Assembly (NCBI GenBank): GCA_003278195.1
Contig: QCGE01000010.1
Span: 1-58,128, forward strand
Direction of reading: 5' to 3'
Source of the DNA: Prochlorococcus sp. AG-363-P08
Lineage (GTDB): Bacteria > Cyanobacteriota > Cyanobacteriia > PCC-6307 > Cyanobiaceae
DNA: 58,128 nucleotides
Shown: in pieces, positions 11,017 to 21,008 of the stretch
Position numbering within the stretch: position 1 is the stretch's first letter
Layout: each line of letters starts with the position of its first letter
Notes under the pieces: generated by a model
Databases searched by the model: none
Told to the model about the DNA's origin: nothing
What the model saw: only the letters and a program-made list of their open reading frames with translations
Made by a program: the position numbers and the translations under genes

Positions 11017-11113
11017 TTTGGACATATTCTTATGGGTCTTTGAACTGAGTGGTATTTCTATTGCCCTAATCGGTTGGCAAAGAGAGCTGTGGCTCCAACG
11101 CCATAGACGTTAA
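11006..11113 (+). CDS. Candidate 35-residue small membrane protein
   Basis: A GTG-started frame overlapping the end of the sprT gene by 11 bases. It reads VGSDLDIFLWVFELSGIS, continues hydrophobic to about residue 24, and ends in a basic WLQRHRR tail: one transmembrane helix with positive-inside end. A TTG at 11018 with a GGGG about seven bases upstream is an alternative start. It falls between two plus-strand genes and would be co-transcribed. Too short for statistical support. Confidence 0.3.
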   Translation: MGSDLDIFLWVFELSGISIALIGWQRELWLQRHRR

Positions 11114-11122
11114 TTTGAAAGA

Positions 11123-11617
11123 ATGAATAGAAATCGTAATCAACGCCAAAGATCAAGAGATCCACTAGACAAACGCGTCGATCAATGGATCGAAACCGGT
11201 CGTCAATTCGTCGATGGAGTAGCTGGTACTAGGCCAGGTCAAAGAAAATATGACCGGTTAGATCGACGATCTACTTCAAGCTTAGGGAATGTCGGCCGCT
11301 GGGTAGAAGAAAAACTCGACTGGTTTTTAGAAGAAGATGATGAGTGGATAGAACCTTTGACAAACAACTCTTATCAAAAAAAAGTAGTGACAAGTTCTAA
11401 AAAACCTTTAGAAGCAATATCTCGAAGAATCACTCCTATGCTTTCTCCTCAAAATGAAGAAAAAGAGGAATGGCCTAATGAAGAAACTTTCAAAATTGAC
11501 CGATGGAATAGAAATCAATCATTCAAAGACAAGCCTAAAGATACTCAGAGAAAGGAATCAATCCCAAAATCAAAGCACCAACGAAAATTGCCTAAATCAA
11601 ATCGCAACCGTACTTAG
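11123..11617 (+). CDS. Basic, low-complexity hypothetical protein (cyanobacterial)
   Basis: 164 residues, very rich in Arg, Lys, Asn and Gln at both ends, with an ordered central block (VDQWIETGRQFVDGVAGTRPG and VGRWVEEKLDWFLEEDDEW). The central block looks like a constrained motif I associate with picocyanobacterial hypothetical proteins; the tails are probably disordered. Charge suggests nucleic-acid or membrane-surface binding, but that is inference. ATG at 11123. Confidence 0.65.
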   Translation: MNRNRNQRQRSRDPLDKRVDQWIETGRQFVDGVAGTRPGQRKYDRLDRRSTSSLGNVGRWVEEKLDWFLEEDDEWIEPLTNNSYQKKVVTSSKKPLEAISRRITPMLSPQNEEKEEWPNEETFKIDRWNRNQSFKDKPKDTQRKESIPKSKHQRKLPKSNRNRT

Positions 11618-11650
11618 GATCTAATTCCAAATAAGTTTTAGCCTTGATAA

Positions 11651-11869
11651 TTAATCATTACATGGCTTGGAATCTGCCACTCGGAAAGTACATCCTCGTA
11701 AAGCAAGTTGATCATTGACTTCATGTATCAACTCCGGAGGAAGATCTTCAGCCATCTGCTCTGGCGTAGCCGCAACAGATGGAGAGCCAACCACTAGGGC
11801 TTCCAGAAGTTGAACCCATTGATGCACCTGGGTTGTTCTACTAATGGTCTGGTTTGGAGTGGATGTCAT
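11651..11869 (-). CDS. Small hypothetical protein
   Basis: About 72 residues using the ATG at 11869 (an upstream in-frame ATG at 11896 is possible). Helical N-terminal half (VHQWVQLLEALV), Pro/Glu-rich middle and a Cys-containing end. It follows the chorismate-lyase-like gene on the same strand with about 80 bases between. No family recognised. Confidence 0.5.
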   Translation of the reverse strand: MTSTPNQTISRTTQVHQWVQLLEALVVGSPSVAATPEQMAEDLPPELIHEVNDQLALRGCTFRVADSKPCND

Positions 11870-11949
11870 ATGCAGAAGAACTGCTTCCACTATCATCCAC
11901 CAAGCACAAAAGATGGCAAGTTGTCAAGGTTAAATCAGTATGAAAAATA

Positions 11950-12564
11950 TTATTCATATATGACTTCTGGTTTCTTTCTTGAAACCGGTCCTAGCCACTG
12001 CTCTAAAGCAGGACTAAAAACCTCTCTGATAACTGTCAACTCCTTCTCTTGTCGGAAAAATCGGTAATGTCGACTCCAAAAAGGGCCTTTACAACCAAAG
12101 CCTTCGGACAACCAATCACCATTAACCAACGCCAAGCCATCAACTTCTCGAAAAAGTTCTGATCGCCCTTTAGTAAGACTGTGCCATATAGGTTGATTGC
12201 GATTTCGTAAATGATGTTCGGCCTCCTTCTGATTCCACCAACTTTCTGCCCAGGCAAGTGTTGTGGAACCACAATCCAACCAAACTTGTCGTCTCAAAAG
12301 AGGAGGAATCAATTCTTCTACTTCCTTTGGCATTCGTTTAAATAAATTTTTTTCTGATTCCATAGCAATCAAACGCACTCGAACCTCATTACCAGTCAAC
12401 AAACGTAGATGCCGCGTTGGACTTCCATCACCAAGAAGCATCATCCTCCATGGACCTGGAAGTTGGTTTGGCCCATCACCGGACAACACTGCCTTAGTCG
12501 GTGATTCCCAGATGATATCTGGTGAAATCAATGAGGGATGCGATTGGCTATGAGCTCTTTCCAA
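11950..12564 (-). CDS. Chorismate lyase-like protein (DUF98 family)
   Basis: 204 residues. The core PGPWRMMLLGDGSPTRHL, LLTG, and a later REVDGLALVNGDWL-type segment fit the cyanobacterial DUF98 proteins related to chorismate pyruvate-lyase, which provides 4-hydroxybenzoate for plastoquinone (known for a Synechocystis member). TTG start at 12564, 12 bases downstream of the mnmG stop, so it is probably the promoter-distal gene of that transcript. Conserved Arg and Glu residues are present, but assignment is by pattern. Confidence 0.75.
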   Translation of the reverse strand: MERAHSQSHPSLISPDIIWESPTKAVLSGDGPNQLPGPWRMMLLGDGSPTRHLRLLTGNEVRVRLIAMESEKNLFKRMPKEVEELIPPLLRRQVWLDCGSTTLAWAESWWNQKEAEHHLRNRNQPIWHSLTKGRSELFREVDGLALVNGDWLSEGFGCKGPFWSRHYRFFRQEKELTVIREVFSPALEQWLGPVSRKKPEVIYE

Positions 12565-12576
12565 AAGAACTAGAAA

Positions 12577-14532
12577 TCAAAGTGTTTTGTCAGAAGCCAC
12601 TAGTTTGCGTCGACTTTGTAGCTTTAGCCAAATCAAAAGAGAAGCTAAATCAGCCTTACTAACTCCTGGCAATTGAGCTGCATGCCCAAAGCTTAATGGA
12701 CGTACTTTGCTCAACTTCTCTCGTGCTTCGCGAGAGAGAGTATTGATACTCGCATAATCAAGATCCAAAGGAATAGGACGCTGACTCTGTCGTTTCATAT
12801 GCTCAATCTGATCTTTTTGTCTTTGCAAATATCCGCTGTATTTAATATCAATCTCTGCACCTTCACGCACATCTCGGGGAATAGAAGAATCAACTAATCC
12901 AAGCCGAACTAAATCATTACTATGAACACCTTGTCTTCTTAACAACTCAGCAAGGGTTATCGAGCCCTTAATAGGAGATCCTGTTAACAATGATATTTCT
13001 TCTGCAATAGAATCATTAGCTTTAAGACGAATAGTTTCTAACCTTTTCTTTTCAGTATTTAATGCAACTTGCTTAGCTTGATATATCCCCCATCGACGGT
13101 CATCGATAAGTCCTAAATCTCTTCCTATTGGGGTTAATCGGCGATCTGCATTATCTCCACGTAGTAATAAACGGTATTCACTTCTACTAGTTAAAACTCG
13201 ATAAGGCTCATGCAAATCTTTAGTCACTAAATCATCTATCATCGTACCAATATAACTTTCCTCTCGAGCAAAAATAACTTCCGATTGTTCTTTTATAAGT
13301 CTTACTGCATTTAATCCTGCTACTAAACCTTGAGCTGCTGCCTCTTCATACCCTGTAGTGCCATTAAGTTGTCCAGCACCAAAAAGACCCTTTACCCGTT
13401 TAGTCTCTAATGTAGGTTTTAGTTGTGTAGCAGGAAGATAAGTATAATCAACTGCATATGCTGGCCTAAGCATTACACAATTTTCAAGTCCAGGCAGAGT
13501 ACGTAATAACTCCAATTGCAAGGGCTCAGGAAGTCCTGTTGAAAAACCTTGCAAATAAATTTCTGGAGTATCTCGACCTTCTGGCTCAAGGAATATTTGA
13601 TGCGATTCCTTATCTGCAAATCTTACAATCTTATCTTCAATCGAGGGACAGTATCTAGGGCCTTTGCTATCAATAAAGCCGCCATATATTGGGGTTAAAT
13701 GTAAATTATCTTTGATCATTTTATGTGTAAGAGAAGTCGTACGTGTTAAATAGCAGCTCATTTGTTCTTCACTCGACCAGCTATTTGGATCAAATGAAAA
13801 AAACCGATCAGCTGCATCACTAGGCTGTTCTTCCAAACAATCAAGGTCAATACTTCTTCTATCTACTCTTGGCGGAGTACCAGTTTTAAGACGTTCGGTT
13901 TTGAAGCCAAGTGTTAACAAAGAATCCGTCAATCCCTCAGCAGCTTGTTCTCCTGCACGACCGGCAGACATGGACTGATTTCCTATCCATATTTGACCGT
14001 CCAAAAAAGTGCCAGTTGTCAGGATTACCGCCTTTGCCCCATAAACACTTCCAAAATACGTTTTAACACCAATAACCTGAGCAAAAGGACCTTGGGATGG
14101 ATCCCAATCTTTCACAGGAGTTTTATCACCATCTATTTCAAGTCCAGCGACCATTGCCTCACGCAAAGACAAGTTAGGAATGTTCTGCAGAACCTCAAGC
14201 ATTTGCCTGGAATAACGCCTTTTATCGGTCTGTGCTCTAAGAGCCCATACCGCAGGGCCTCGACTTAAATTTAAAATCCTCTTTTGTATAGCATTTGCAT
14301 CTGCTAAACGACCAATTACACCTCCTAAAGCATCAACTTCATGGACCAATTGACTCTTCGCAGGACCACCAACAGCTGGGTTACAAGGCTGCCATGCAAT
14401 TCGATCTAAATTAAGCGTAAATAAACCTGTTGACAACCCAAGTCTTGCACAAGTAATAGCAGCTTCACAACCAGCATGGCCTCCACCAACTACAATCACA
14501 TCAAAATCTTCGATTTTATCCATAACAGTCAT
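12577..14532 (-). CDS. mnmG: tRNA uridine-5-carboxymethylaminomethyl modification enzyme MnmG (GidA)
   Basis: FAD-dependent enzyme that with MnmE modifies U34 of certain tRNAs. FAD-binding [10 protein letters not shown] (about 16-25), the [21 protein letters not shown] segment and the C-terminal helical domain ([17 protein letters not shown]) are all characteristic. Length 651 is slightly over the usual. ATG at 14532; a second ATG three codons on is possible. A consensus-like promoter lies in the 45 bases between dnaB and this gene. Confidence 0.97.
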   Translation of the reverse strand: MTVMDKIEDFDVIVVGGGHAGCEAAITCARLGLSTGLFTLNLDRIAWQPCNPAVGGPAKSQLVHEVDALGGVIGRLADANAIQKRILNLSRGPAVWALRAQTDKRRYSRQMLEVLQNIPNLSLREAMVAGLEIDGDKTPVKDWDPSQGPFAQVIGVKTYFGSVYGAKAVILTTGTFLDGQIWIGNQSMSAGRAGEQAAEGLTDSLLTLGFKTERLKTGTPPRVDRRSIDLDCLEEQPSDAADRFFSFDPNSWSSEEQMSCYLTRTTSLTHKMIKDNLHLTPIYGGFIDSKGPRYCPSIEDKIVRFADKESHQIFLEPEGRDTPEIYLQGFSTGLPEPLQLELLRTLPGLENCVMLRPAYAVDYTYLPATQLKPTLETKRVKGLFGAGQLNGTTGYEEAAAQGLVAGLNAVRLIKEQSEVIFAREESYIGTMIDDLVTKDLHEPYRVLTSRSEYRLLLRGDNADRRLTPIGRDLGLIDDRRWGIYQAKQVALNTEKKRLETIRLKANDSIAEEISLLTGSPIKGSITLAELLRRQGVHSNDLVRLGLVDSSIPRDVREGAEIDIKYSGYLQRQKDQIEHMKRQSQRPIPLDLDYASINTLSREAREKLSKVRPLSFGHAAQLPGVSKADLASLLIWLKLQSRRKLVASDKTL

Positions 14533-14541
14533 CTTGTAGTA

Positions 14542-14569
14542 ATTATAATAGTCAATTTCCTATAGTTAA
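14542..14569 (-). promoter_or_regulatory. Candidate sigma-70 promoter for mnmG
   Basis: On the minus strand, TTAACT (complement of 14564-14569) and TATAAT (complement of 14542-14547) are separated by 16 bases, close to the mnmG ATG. A start here would give a very short leader. Sequence match only. Confidence 0.4.
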
Positions 14570-14577
14570 TAAAAACA

Positions 14578-15993
14578 TTAAGCTGCTAAATTCCGAAAAC
14601 GAGTAAATTGAGGTTCAAACAAAAGTTTTACAGTTCCTACCGGCCCATTTCTATGCTTAGTAACTATAACTTCAGTAATTCCTTTATCAGTTGTCTCGGG
14701 ATTGTAATACTCATCTCTATAAATCATTAGGACAAGATCTGCATCTTGCTCTATTGAGCCAGATTCGCGAAGGTCCGCCAACATTGGGCGCTTATTTGTA
14801 CGTGACTCCACTCCTCTACTTAGCTGAGACAAAGCAACTACAGGTACTTTTAACTCTCTTGCCATACCTTTGAGGCCCCTAGTAATCCTAGATAATTCTT
14901 GTACTCGATTATCTGGTGTAGATCCCTCCATCAACTGAAGATAGTCAATAACAATCATACCCAACTCTTTTCCCTGCTCTGCCATTAGACGCCTACACAA
15001 AGAGCGCATTTCTAAAACACTAGAGTTGGGTTTATCATCTATGAATATGGGTAATTGACCAAGAGTATTAATCCCTTGTCCAAGCAAAGGCCATTCATCC
15101 TGTTGCAATCTTCCCGTTCTTAATCTTCCACTTTCAATACCAACCTCCATAGAAAGAAGTCGATAAGTAAGCTGTTCCTTACTCATCTCCAAACTAAAAA
15201 CACAAACCGGGAGACTATGTAATTGAGCTACATTTTTGGCCAAATTTAAAACAATTGAAGTTTTTCCCATTGCCGGTCGTCCTGCAACAATAATCAAATC
15301 ACTACGTTGCAAACCCTGTGTCATAGCATCTAAATCATAAAAATTGACCGGAATTCCTGCTACAGATGTACCTAAGGATCTGCTTTCAATCTCATTAAAA
15401 GTGGTTGTCAGAATTTCAGCAGTTGGAGTTAACCCTTTAGAGGGTTTTTCTTGACTAATTGCAAATATTTTTTGCTCAGCTTTATCAAGGACTTCATCCA
15501 TGGGCAGAGTCTGTTCAAAACCAAGTTGAACAACTTCATTACCTGATCTAATTAACTGTCGACGTAAGAACTTATCCATTACCAACCTTGCAACCTGCTC
15601 AACAGAAGCTGTAGAAGAAACACGCTCTACTAATTCAATAAGTCTTTTACTTCCACCAACTTTTTCAAGAAATCCAGTATCAGCCAACCAAGCTGTCATG
15701 GCAGTTAAATCTGTGGGCTTGCCCTGGCTGTGAAGCATTAAAGCTGTACGATAAATCTCTCTATGAGCAGTCAAGTAAAAGGCCTCTGGCTGCAGCAAAT
15801 CAGCCACCCTACTGATTACATCAGGATCAAGAAGAATTCCTCCTATAACAGCTTCCTCAGCCTCCAAGTTCTGTGGAGGAACAAGATCTAAAGGAGCTTC
15901 AAATTTAGGTTCTAAAGCATTTTGTTTGTTCCCAACAGAACTTTTTACATCTTCAGATCTAGCTCGTTTGTTAGAGGAATTTGCACTAACCAT
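14578..15993 (-). CDS. dnaB: Replicative DNA helicase DnaB
   Basis: Hexameric replicative helicase. N-terminal DnaB domain (about 40-140) with PPQNLEAEEAVIGGILLDP, then RecA-like ATPase with Walker A GRPAMGKTS (about 238-246), Walker B-type MIVIDYLQLM and the LRESGSIEQDADLVLMIYRD segment. No intein interrupts it, though dnaB is a frequent intein host. Start: ATG at 15993, with GTGGGTG upstream; a GTG three codons earlier is possible. Same strand and order as rplI upstream, a common bacterial pairing. Confidence 0.97.
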   Translation of the reverse strand: MVSANSSNKRARSEDVKSSVGNKQNALEPKFEAPLDLVPPQNLEAEEAVIGGILLDPDVISRVADLLQPEAFYLTAHREIYRTALMLHSQGKPTDLTAMTAWLADTGFLEKVGGSKRLIELVERVSSTASVEQVARLVMDKFLRRQLIRSGNEVVQLGFEQTLPMDEVLDKAEQKIFAISQEKPSKGLTPTAEILTTTFNEIESRSLGTSVAGIPVNFYDLDAMTQGLQRSDLIIVAGRPAMGKTSIVLNLAKNVAQLHSLPVCVFSLEMSKEQLTYRLLSMEVGIESGRLRTGRLQQDEWPLLGQGINTLGQLPIFIDDKPNSSVLEMRSLCRRLMAEQGKELGMIVIDYLQLMEGSTPDNRVQELSRITRGLKGMARELKVPVVALSQLSRGVESRTNKRPMLADLRESGSIEQDADLVLMIYRDEYYNPETTDKGITEVIVTKHRNGPVGTVKLLFEPQFTRFRNLAA

Positions 15994-16054
15994 ATAAAAC
16001 ACCCACTGAGAAGATCATGAAACTAACTTGAAGAGAGACAGCCACCTTTGAAAA

Positions 16055-16513
16055 TCAGTAACTAACAACTTCAAGGTTTATCTCAGCAGTTACCTCTTTA
16101 TGGAGCTTTATCTGAACCTTGTACTTACCTGTTCGATGAATTTCTGGAACTGTAATGTCCCTTCGATCGATATCCTTCTTAGTAGCTTCTTGTATCGCTT
16201 CTGCTACATCACCATTAGTCACGGTTCCAAATAAAACCTCATCATCACCAACTTGCTTTTTAACAGTAAATCTTCCAATTGTTTTGAGGGCAGTCTGAAA
16301 ATCAATAGCTTGCTGCTTTAACTCTGCCTCTTGCTCGGCTTGCTTTGCTCGCCTATGAGCTACCTGCTTCATTACTGCTGGCGTTACAGGAACAGCTTTG
16401 CCATAAGGGAACAAGAAGTTACGAGCATATCCAGGAGCGACTTCAACCAAGTCTCCATCCTTACCAAGACTGAAAACATCTTCATTTAGAACTACTTGCA
16501 CTCGCTTAGCCAT
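16055..16513 (-). CDS. rplI: 50S ribosomal protein L9
   Basis: 152 residues. N-terminal domain with [32 protein letters not shown], a long connecting helix (about 50-75, Ala/Glu/Gln-rich) and the C-terminal domain with [14 protein letters not shown]. Binds 23S rRNA on the large subunit. It lies 60 bases upstream of dnaB on the same strand. ATG at 16513. Confidence 0.97.
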   Translation of the reverse strand: MAKRVQVVLNEDVFSLGKDGDLVEVAPGYARNFLFPYGKAVPVTPAVMKQVAHRRAKQAEQEAELKQQAIDFQTALKTIGRFTVKKQVGDDEVLFGTVTNGDVAEAIQEATKKDIDRRDITVPEIHRTGKYKVQIKLHKEVTAEINLEVVSY

Positions 16514-16557
16514 GGTTTTTACCCAAAGAAAAAGATTGGTTTGACTATGACCTAACC

Positions 16558-17514
16558 CTAATACCTAGCAGGCAACCTAATCCTGGTAGCCAAACCAAGA
16601 AAACGCAAAAGGCGGATATGTTGCCAAGTGATATCTATCTGACCTTTTTGAAGACCTTGAAGGGCTGAATTAGGGAAAGCATGATGATTATTATGCCAAC
16701 CCTCACCAAAGGTTAGGGCTGCTACCCAAGGATTATTTCTAGATCCATCTCCACTCTCATAGGCAACCGTTCCCCAACAATGCGTAGCCGAATTCACAAG
16801 CCATGTAACGTGATATACCAAAACCAATCTCAGAGGTATCCCCCAAAGAACCATTGACCAACCTCCAACTTCAGTTGTATTTCCGATCCAAAAAAGTATT
16901 GCCCCTAAAGGGATTTGAAGTAACAGAAAGTTTTTATTTAGCCATCGATAATAAGGATCCTTATTCAAATCTCCACTAAGACGTGGAACCGCTTTCATTG
17001 CAGGAATAGGTTGAAACATCCATCCCATATGACTCCACCAGAAACCTTTATGACTGTTGTGATGATCCGCCTCTGTATCTGAAAAAGTATGGTGATGCCT
17101 ATGCAATCCAACCCAATCAATTGGGCCATGCTGACAGCTCAAGGCTCCACAAGTCGCAAACACTCTCTCTAGCCATTTAGGAACCTTAAAAGCTCTATGA
17201 GAAAGAAGTCTGTGATAACCAAGCGTGACACCTAAACATGCAGTAAGCCAATAGAGAATTACCAAGGCAGTTATTGCCTGCAAACTCCAAAATCTAGGCA
17301 AAAGAGCTAAAACGGTTAAGGAATGAATGCCAATCATGAATAAGATCGTGCCCCAACGCTTTTGCTCCTTTAAATGATGATTGCCATGCTTTTGCGGTAA
17401 TTGCAATTTTGCTGAGTATTCCATTGCCTTATGCGAAGCTATAGGATTGCTTTGGGGAGCAGGAGCTACGAAGTCACTTAAAACCACTTGATCCGCCGTA
17501 ATTCCGTCTACCAT
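16558..17514 (-). CDS. Acyl-lipid fatty acid desaturase, delta-9 type (paralog 1)
   Basis: 318-residue membrane di-iron desaturase. The three histidine boxes are HRLLSH (101-106), HRHHH (138-142) and HNNHH (274-278), with four hydrophobic segments around them. DesC-type enzymes put the first double bond into membrane-lipid acyl chains, using ferredoxin as donor. The N-terminal 45 residues are hydrophilic and unusual. Divergent from the HTH-like gene, with which it shares a short control region. It is clearly paralogous to the desaturase 0.75 kb away. Regiospecificity is inferred from the family. Confidence 0.92.
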   Translation of the reverse strand: MVDGITADQVVLSDFVAPAPQSNPIASHKAMEYSAKLQLPQKHGNHHLKEQKRWGTILFMIGIHSLTVLALLPRFWSLQAITALVILYWLTACLGVTLGYHRLLSHRAFKVPKWLERVFATCGALSCQHGPIDWVGLHRHHHTFSDTEADHHNSHKGFWWSHMGWMFQPIPAMKAVPRLSGDLNKDPYYRWLNKNFLLLQIPLGAILFWIGNTTEVGGWSMVLWGIPLRLVLVYHVTWLVNSATHCWGTVAYESGDGSRNNPWVAALTFGEGWHNNHHAFPNSALQGLQKGQIDITWQHIRLLRFLGLATRIRLPARY

Positions 17515-17566
17515 AGTCGATAAGGATCCGGATCAAGAAAATGCTGATGATCTTTAATCTGATTCC

Positions 17567-18283
17567 TTGACTACTGGCTTCCGAAATCAGCTGTCAGATG
17601 GACGGCGCGCAATGGCCCATCTCATACATGTATGGCATGAGAGAAATGGCTGGTCTCATAAGGTTCTACCTGCACTCGCAGAATGTCTAGATCTAGGCAG
17701 AGTCCACAGTTCTCAAATTTCCAATCTTCGTAACGGAAAGCTATCTTCACCTGGTCCAGAAGTCTTTCTTGCACTTTCACAAGCAAATGCGGTTCTTTCC
17801 AAGGGAATAGATCCTTTGAAAGCAAAGCTCCAAGAGATCCATCCCGAACTACTAAAAGTTCTTGAAGATTCTGCAACTCCATTACAAGGTGATGATGGAA
17901 AACCACTTGGAGCAGGCAAGTTATTTGAAATTTTTCTTGGCTTAGCGCCATTACCTTCTTGCTTCGATTGGTTTATTGAAGATGACGAGGCAATTGCGCT
18001 AAGTGCTGCACTAGCAGATTACTTATGTTGTGGAAAAACATGGCGAAACTGCCGTGAACAAGTGATGCAAGCATATCCAGTAACTAAACCTCAAAGAAGA
18101 GAACGCTTTGCGGAAGTTATGGCTGGGATAAAAGACTATTCTGCTGAAGAATTTGATGGTGAGTTACTTGATTTAAACTTCACACATATTGCACTTAGCG
18201 GTAATAGCAAACAGGGAGTCAATGACTTCTTAAAAAGCTTAAGATTAAGAGCGGAAGAAATTAAGAGTCAAGATGTGCCTTGA
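17567..18283 (+). CDS. HTH-like putative DNA-binding protein between two desaturase genes
   Basis: 238 residues (TTG at 17567) or 223 (ATG at 17612); neither start has a strong SD. Residues about 28-75 (WSHKVLPALAECLDLG, then SSQISNLRNGKLSSPGPEV, then FLALSQAN) match the helix spacing of an XRE/Cro-type HTH, with SQISNLRNGK as a recognition-helix candidate. The C-terminal 150 residues are acidic and match no domain I know. The 3' end overlaps the second desaturase gene by 16 bases in convergent orientation. A role in regulating lipid desaturation is inference from position. Confidence 0.7.
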   Translation: MTTGFRNQLSDGRRAMAHLIHVWHERNGWSHKVLPALAECLDLGRVHSSQISNLRNGKLSSPGPEVFLALSQANAVLSKGIDPLKAKLQEIHPELLKVLEDSATPLQGDDGKPLGAGKLFEIFLGLAPLPSCFDWFIEDDEAIALSAALADYLCCGKTWRNCREQVMQAYPVTKPQRRERFAEVMAGIKDYSAEEFDGELLDLNFTHIALSGNSKQGVNDFLKSLRLRAEEIKSQDVP

Positions 18284-19197
18284 ATATATTTAGCCTGGCG
18301 AACTTTACGAGCCAATCCCAAACGTCTTAAAAACTTAATGTGTTGCCAAGTGATATCAAATTCAAACCATCTCAGTCCATGTCGGGCACTCATAGGAAAA
18401 GCATGATGATTGTTATGCCAGCCTTCTCCAAAAGTAAGAAAAGCGACCCACCAACAATTGCGGGAAAGATCTGGGCAATCGAAATTTCTATAACCAAATG
18501 TATGTGTAGCAGAATTTACCAGCCAAGTGACGTGATATACCGCCACCAAACGCAGAGGTATGGCCCACAAAACAAGTCCCAAACCTCCACCATTAACTTG
18601 CATTATTTCGCCATACCAATAAAGCGTTAGACCTAAAGGAATTTGCAGAAGCAAAAACCAATGATCTAACCAACGATAAAAAGGATCAATCATAAGATCC
18701 CCAACAAATCGATCACTCACACGAAGTGCAGGGATTTCATGCAACATCCACTCACTGTGACTCCACCAAAATCCTCTACCCGCATCATGATGATCATTAG
18801 GTTGATCAGAGAACTTGTGATGATGTCTATGCAGGGCAACCCATTCAATCGGTCCACTTTGACAAGCAAGTGACCCCATCAAAACCAATAATCTCTCCAA
18901 CCAAGTTGGAACCTCAAGACTTCTATGTGCGACTAAACGATGCAAGCCAAGGGTTACTCCTAAAACCGTAACCCAATAAAGAACTAAAAACACTACAAGA
19001 GCTTGCCAGCTCCAAAACTTTGGGAGTAAAGCAAAAGAAGCCGCTACATGCATGGAGAGCATAAAACCAGTTGTTCCAGCTCTAAATTTCCTTTGACTTG
19101 GAGGAAGCTTTGTCCGAGGACTAGTTATCCCCTCTCTCAATAGCTTTTCACGGCTAATCTTTGCAGACACAGAAGTGTTTTGGGTCAAAACAAACAC
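18268..19197 (-). CDS. Acyl-lipid fatty acid desaturase, delta-9 type (paralog 2)
   Basis: 309 residues with histidine boxes HRLVAH (86-91), HRHHH (123-127) and HNNHH (261-265), aligned closely with paralog 1 except in the N-terminal 40 residues. GTG start at 19197. Its 3' end overlaps the convergent HTH-like gene. The divergent region shared with the PLP-enzyme gene holds a small inverted repeat. Two distinct DesC-like enzymes would allow different temperatures or acyl positions to be served (family knowledge; not testable here). Confidence 0.92.
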   Translation of the reverse strand: MFVLTQNTSVSAKISREKLLREGITSPRTKLPPSQRKFRAGTTGFMLSMHVAASFALLPKFWSWQALVVFLVLYWVTVLGVTLGLHRLVAHRSLEVPTWLERLLVLMGSLACQSGPIEWVALHRHHHKFSDQPNDHHDAGRGFWWSHSEWMLHEIPALRVSDRFVGDLMIDPFYRWLDHWFLLLQIPLGLTLYWYGEIMQVNGGGLGLVLWAIPLRLVAVYHVTWLVNSATHTFGYRNFDCPDLSRNCWWVAFLTFGEGWHNNHHAFPMSARHGLRWFEFDITWQHIKFLRRLGLARKVRQAKYIQGTS

Positions 19198-19223
19198 CTA
19201 GGTTGAAAAAAGCTTGCCGTATG

Positions 19224-19247
19224 TATCTGCAACAGAACATACAGATA
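19224..19247. repeat. Short inverted repeat in divergent promoter region
   Basis: TATCTG and CAGATA separated by 12 bases in the 97-base gap between the desaturase and PLP-enzyme start codons. Could be an operator; six-base arms in AT-rich DNA are also expected by chance. Confidence 0.2.
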
Positions 19248-19294
19248 AGCAACACTAAGAATCTAAAGCAACTCTTAACCCCCTCTTTCGTTTT

Positions 19295-20602
19295 GTGGAT
19301 CAACTTTCTTCAAATACTTCCAGTGAAGAGATAATGCGCAAATGGGCTGAGGAACAGGTTTCTTTGGCTTATCAACGTATCCAATCCATAAGGAACCAAA
19401 GGACAAAAGAAGTCGGTTTTAAGTTGCAAAAGGTTTTAAACGCATTCTCTTCAGAAAAAGTTGGAGTACAACATTTTTCTTCACTCACTGGTTACGGTCA
19501 TGGAGATCAAAGTAGAGAAGTCATAGACAGAGTTTTCGCAAAAGTACTAGGAGCTGAGACAGCTGCTGTTCGCTTACAATTTGTAAGTGGAACACATGCA
19601 ATTTGTAGTGCCTTATTTGGCATTCTTAGACCTGGAGATAAACTTCTCAGTATCACTGGTAAACCATATGATACCTTAGAAGAAGTAATTGGGATAAGAG
19701 GAGTTGGGCAGGGATCATTAAAGGAATTTGGAGTCATATATGAAGAAATCTCTTTAGATAATAATGGAGATATAAATACAACTTCTTTAGAAAAAGCGCT
19801 CAAGCAACCCATTAAGATGGTGTTTATTCAACGTAGTTGTGGATATACTTGGAGGCAAACTATTGGAATCAACAAAATCAAAGAAATTTGCAAAATAATA
19901 CACAGTGAGCAACCGAATTGCGTATGCTTTGTTGATAATTGCTATGGAGAATTTGTAGAAAAGAAAGAACCTCCTGAAGTCGGAGCTGATCTCATAGCGG
20001 GATCATTAATAAAAAACCTTGGAGGGACAATCACCCCAACTGGTGGATATGTCGCTGGGAAAGCAGAACTGGTCAAACAAGCTTGTTATCGACTGACTTC
20101 ACCAGGAATAGGAAACGAAGGCGGATCAGGTTTTGGTCTTTATCGTCTCGTATTACAAGGATTATTTCTTTCTCCCCAAATGGTTACAGAAGCACTTATT
20201 GGAGCAGATCTCGCTTGCGAAGTGTTCAGTTCTTTAGGATTTGGGGTCAAACCATACCCAGGTGAACACCGTGGGGACATCATTCAAGCAATCCGTTTAA
20301 AAAGCCCAGAGGCCATAAAAATCGTTTGCAAAGCATTTCAAACTTCTTCCCCCATAGGGTCATATCTAGATCCCATTCCAGGAGAAATGCCTGGATATCA
20401 ACATGAGTTATTAATGGCAGGAGGAACTTTCATTGATGGAAGCACCAGTGAATTATCAGCTGATGCTCCATTAAAAAGTCCATATAACATTTTCATTCAA
20501 GGAGGCACTCACCACACCCATACACAAATCGCTTTAACAGAAGCACTTATTGGACTAGTAAAATCAGGTTTAATTGAAATCCCTTCACTCGGTCGAGTTT
20601 AA
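19295..20602 (+). CDS. PLP-dependent enzyme, methionine gamma-lyase / aluminium-resistance family
   Basis: 435 residues. The pattern GYGHGDQSRE, RLQFVSGTHAI, ITGKPYDTLEEVIG and the PLP-lysine region AGSLIKNLGG (Lys near 242) fit the family annotated as aluminium-resistance or methionine gamma-lyase-like proteins (PF06838-type). The name is historical; the physiological substrate is not established. GTG start at 19295. It lies 19 bases before gcvH, on the same strand, so it may be co-transcribed with glycine-cleavage genes. Confidence 0.85.
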   Translation: MDQLSSNTSSEEIMRKWAEEQVSLAYQRIQSIRNQRTKEVGFKLQKVLNAFSSEKVGVQHFSSLTGYGHGDQSREVIDRVFAKVLGAETAAVRLQFVSGTHAICSALFGILRPGDKLLSITGKPYDTLEEVIGIRGVGQGSLKEFGVIYEEISLDNNGDINTTSLEKALKQPIKMVFIQRSCGYTWRQTIGINKIKEICKIIHSEQPNCVCFVDNCYGEFVEKKEPPEVGADLIAGSLIKNLGGTITPTGGYVAGKAELVKQACYRLTSPGIGNEGGSGFGLYRLVLQGLFLSPQMVTEALIGADLACEVFSSLGFGVKPYPGEHRGDIIQAIRLKSPEAIKIVCKAFQTSSPIGSYLDPIPGEMPGYQHELLMAGGTFIDGSTSELSADAPLKSPYNIFIQGGTHHTHTQIALTEALIGLVKSGLIEIPSLGRV

Positions 20603-20621
20603 ATCGACCCTCCTACATTTA

Positions 20622-21008
20622 ATGGCATTTACTTTTCCTGAAAAATTCCGATTTGCTGATAGTCATGAATATGCCAATCCCGAACAAGACTTAGTAAGAG
20701 TTGGCATCAGCGAGTTTGCTGTCGATCAACTGGGCGACATCGTATTTGTTGATCTACCAGAAATTGGAACCAACCTCACCCGAGGCAAAAGCTTTGGATC
20801 CGTTGAATCGGTAAAGGCAGTTGAAGACATGTATGCACCAATTTCAGGAGAAGTTTTAGAGCGTAATGAAGCTGTCTTAGAAAACCCAGAAGAACTTCAA
20901 AATGACCCTAATGGCAAAGGCTGGTTAATGCTCTTGAAACCTAGTGATCCAAGCCAACTTGAAGAGCTGATGGATTCAAACAGCTACTCCAACAAAGTAG
21001 GTTCTTAA
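20622..21008 (+). CDS. gcvH: Glycine cleavage system H protein
   Basis: 128 residues from the ATG at 20622; this start gives the family's usual N-terminus (FPEKFRFADSHEYA), whereas an upstream in-frame ATG would overlap the previous gene. The lipoyl lysine is K65 in GSVESVKAVEDMY. It carries the aminomethyl group from P to T protein during photorespiratory glycine decarboxylation. gcvP follows after 77 bases. gcvT is not in the window. Confidence 0.97.
   Translation: MAFTFPEKFRFADSHEYANPEQDLVRVGISEFAVDQLGDIVFVDLPEIGTNLTRGKSFGSVESVKAVEDMYAPISGEVLERNEAVLENPEELQNDPNGKGWLMLLKPSDPSQLEELMDSNSYSNKVGS

Noticed and set aside
14578-15993. Intein in dnaB
   Set aside because: The gene is of normal length and its P-loop and downstream motifs are uninterrupted.
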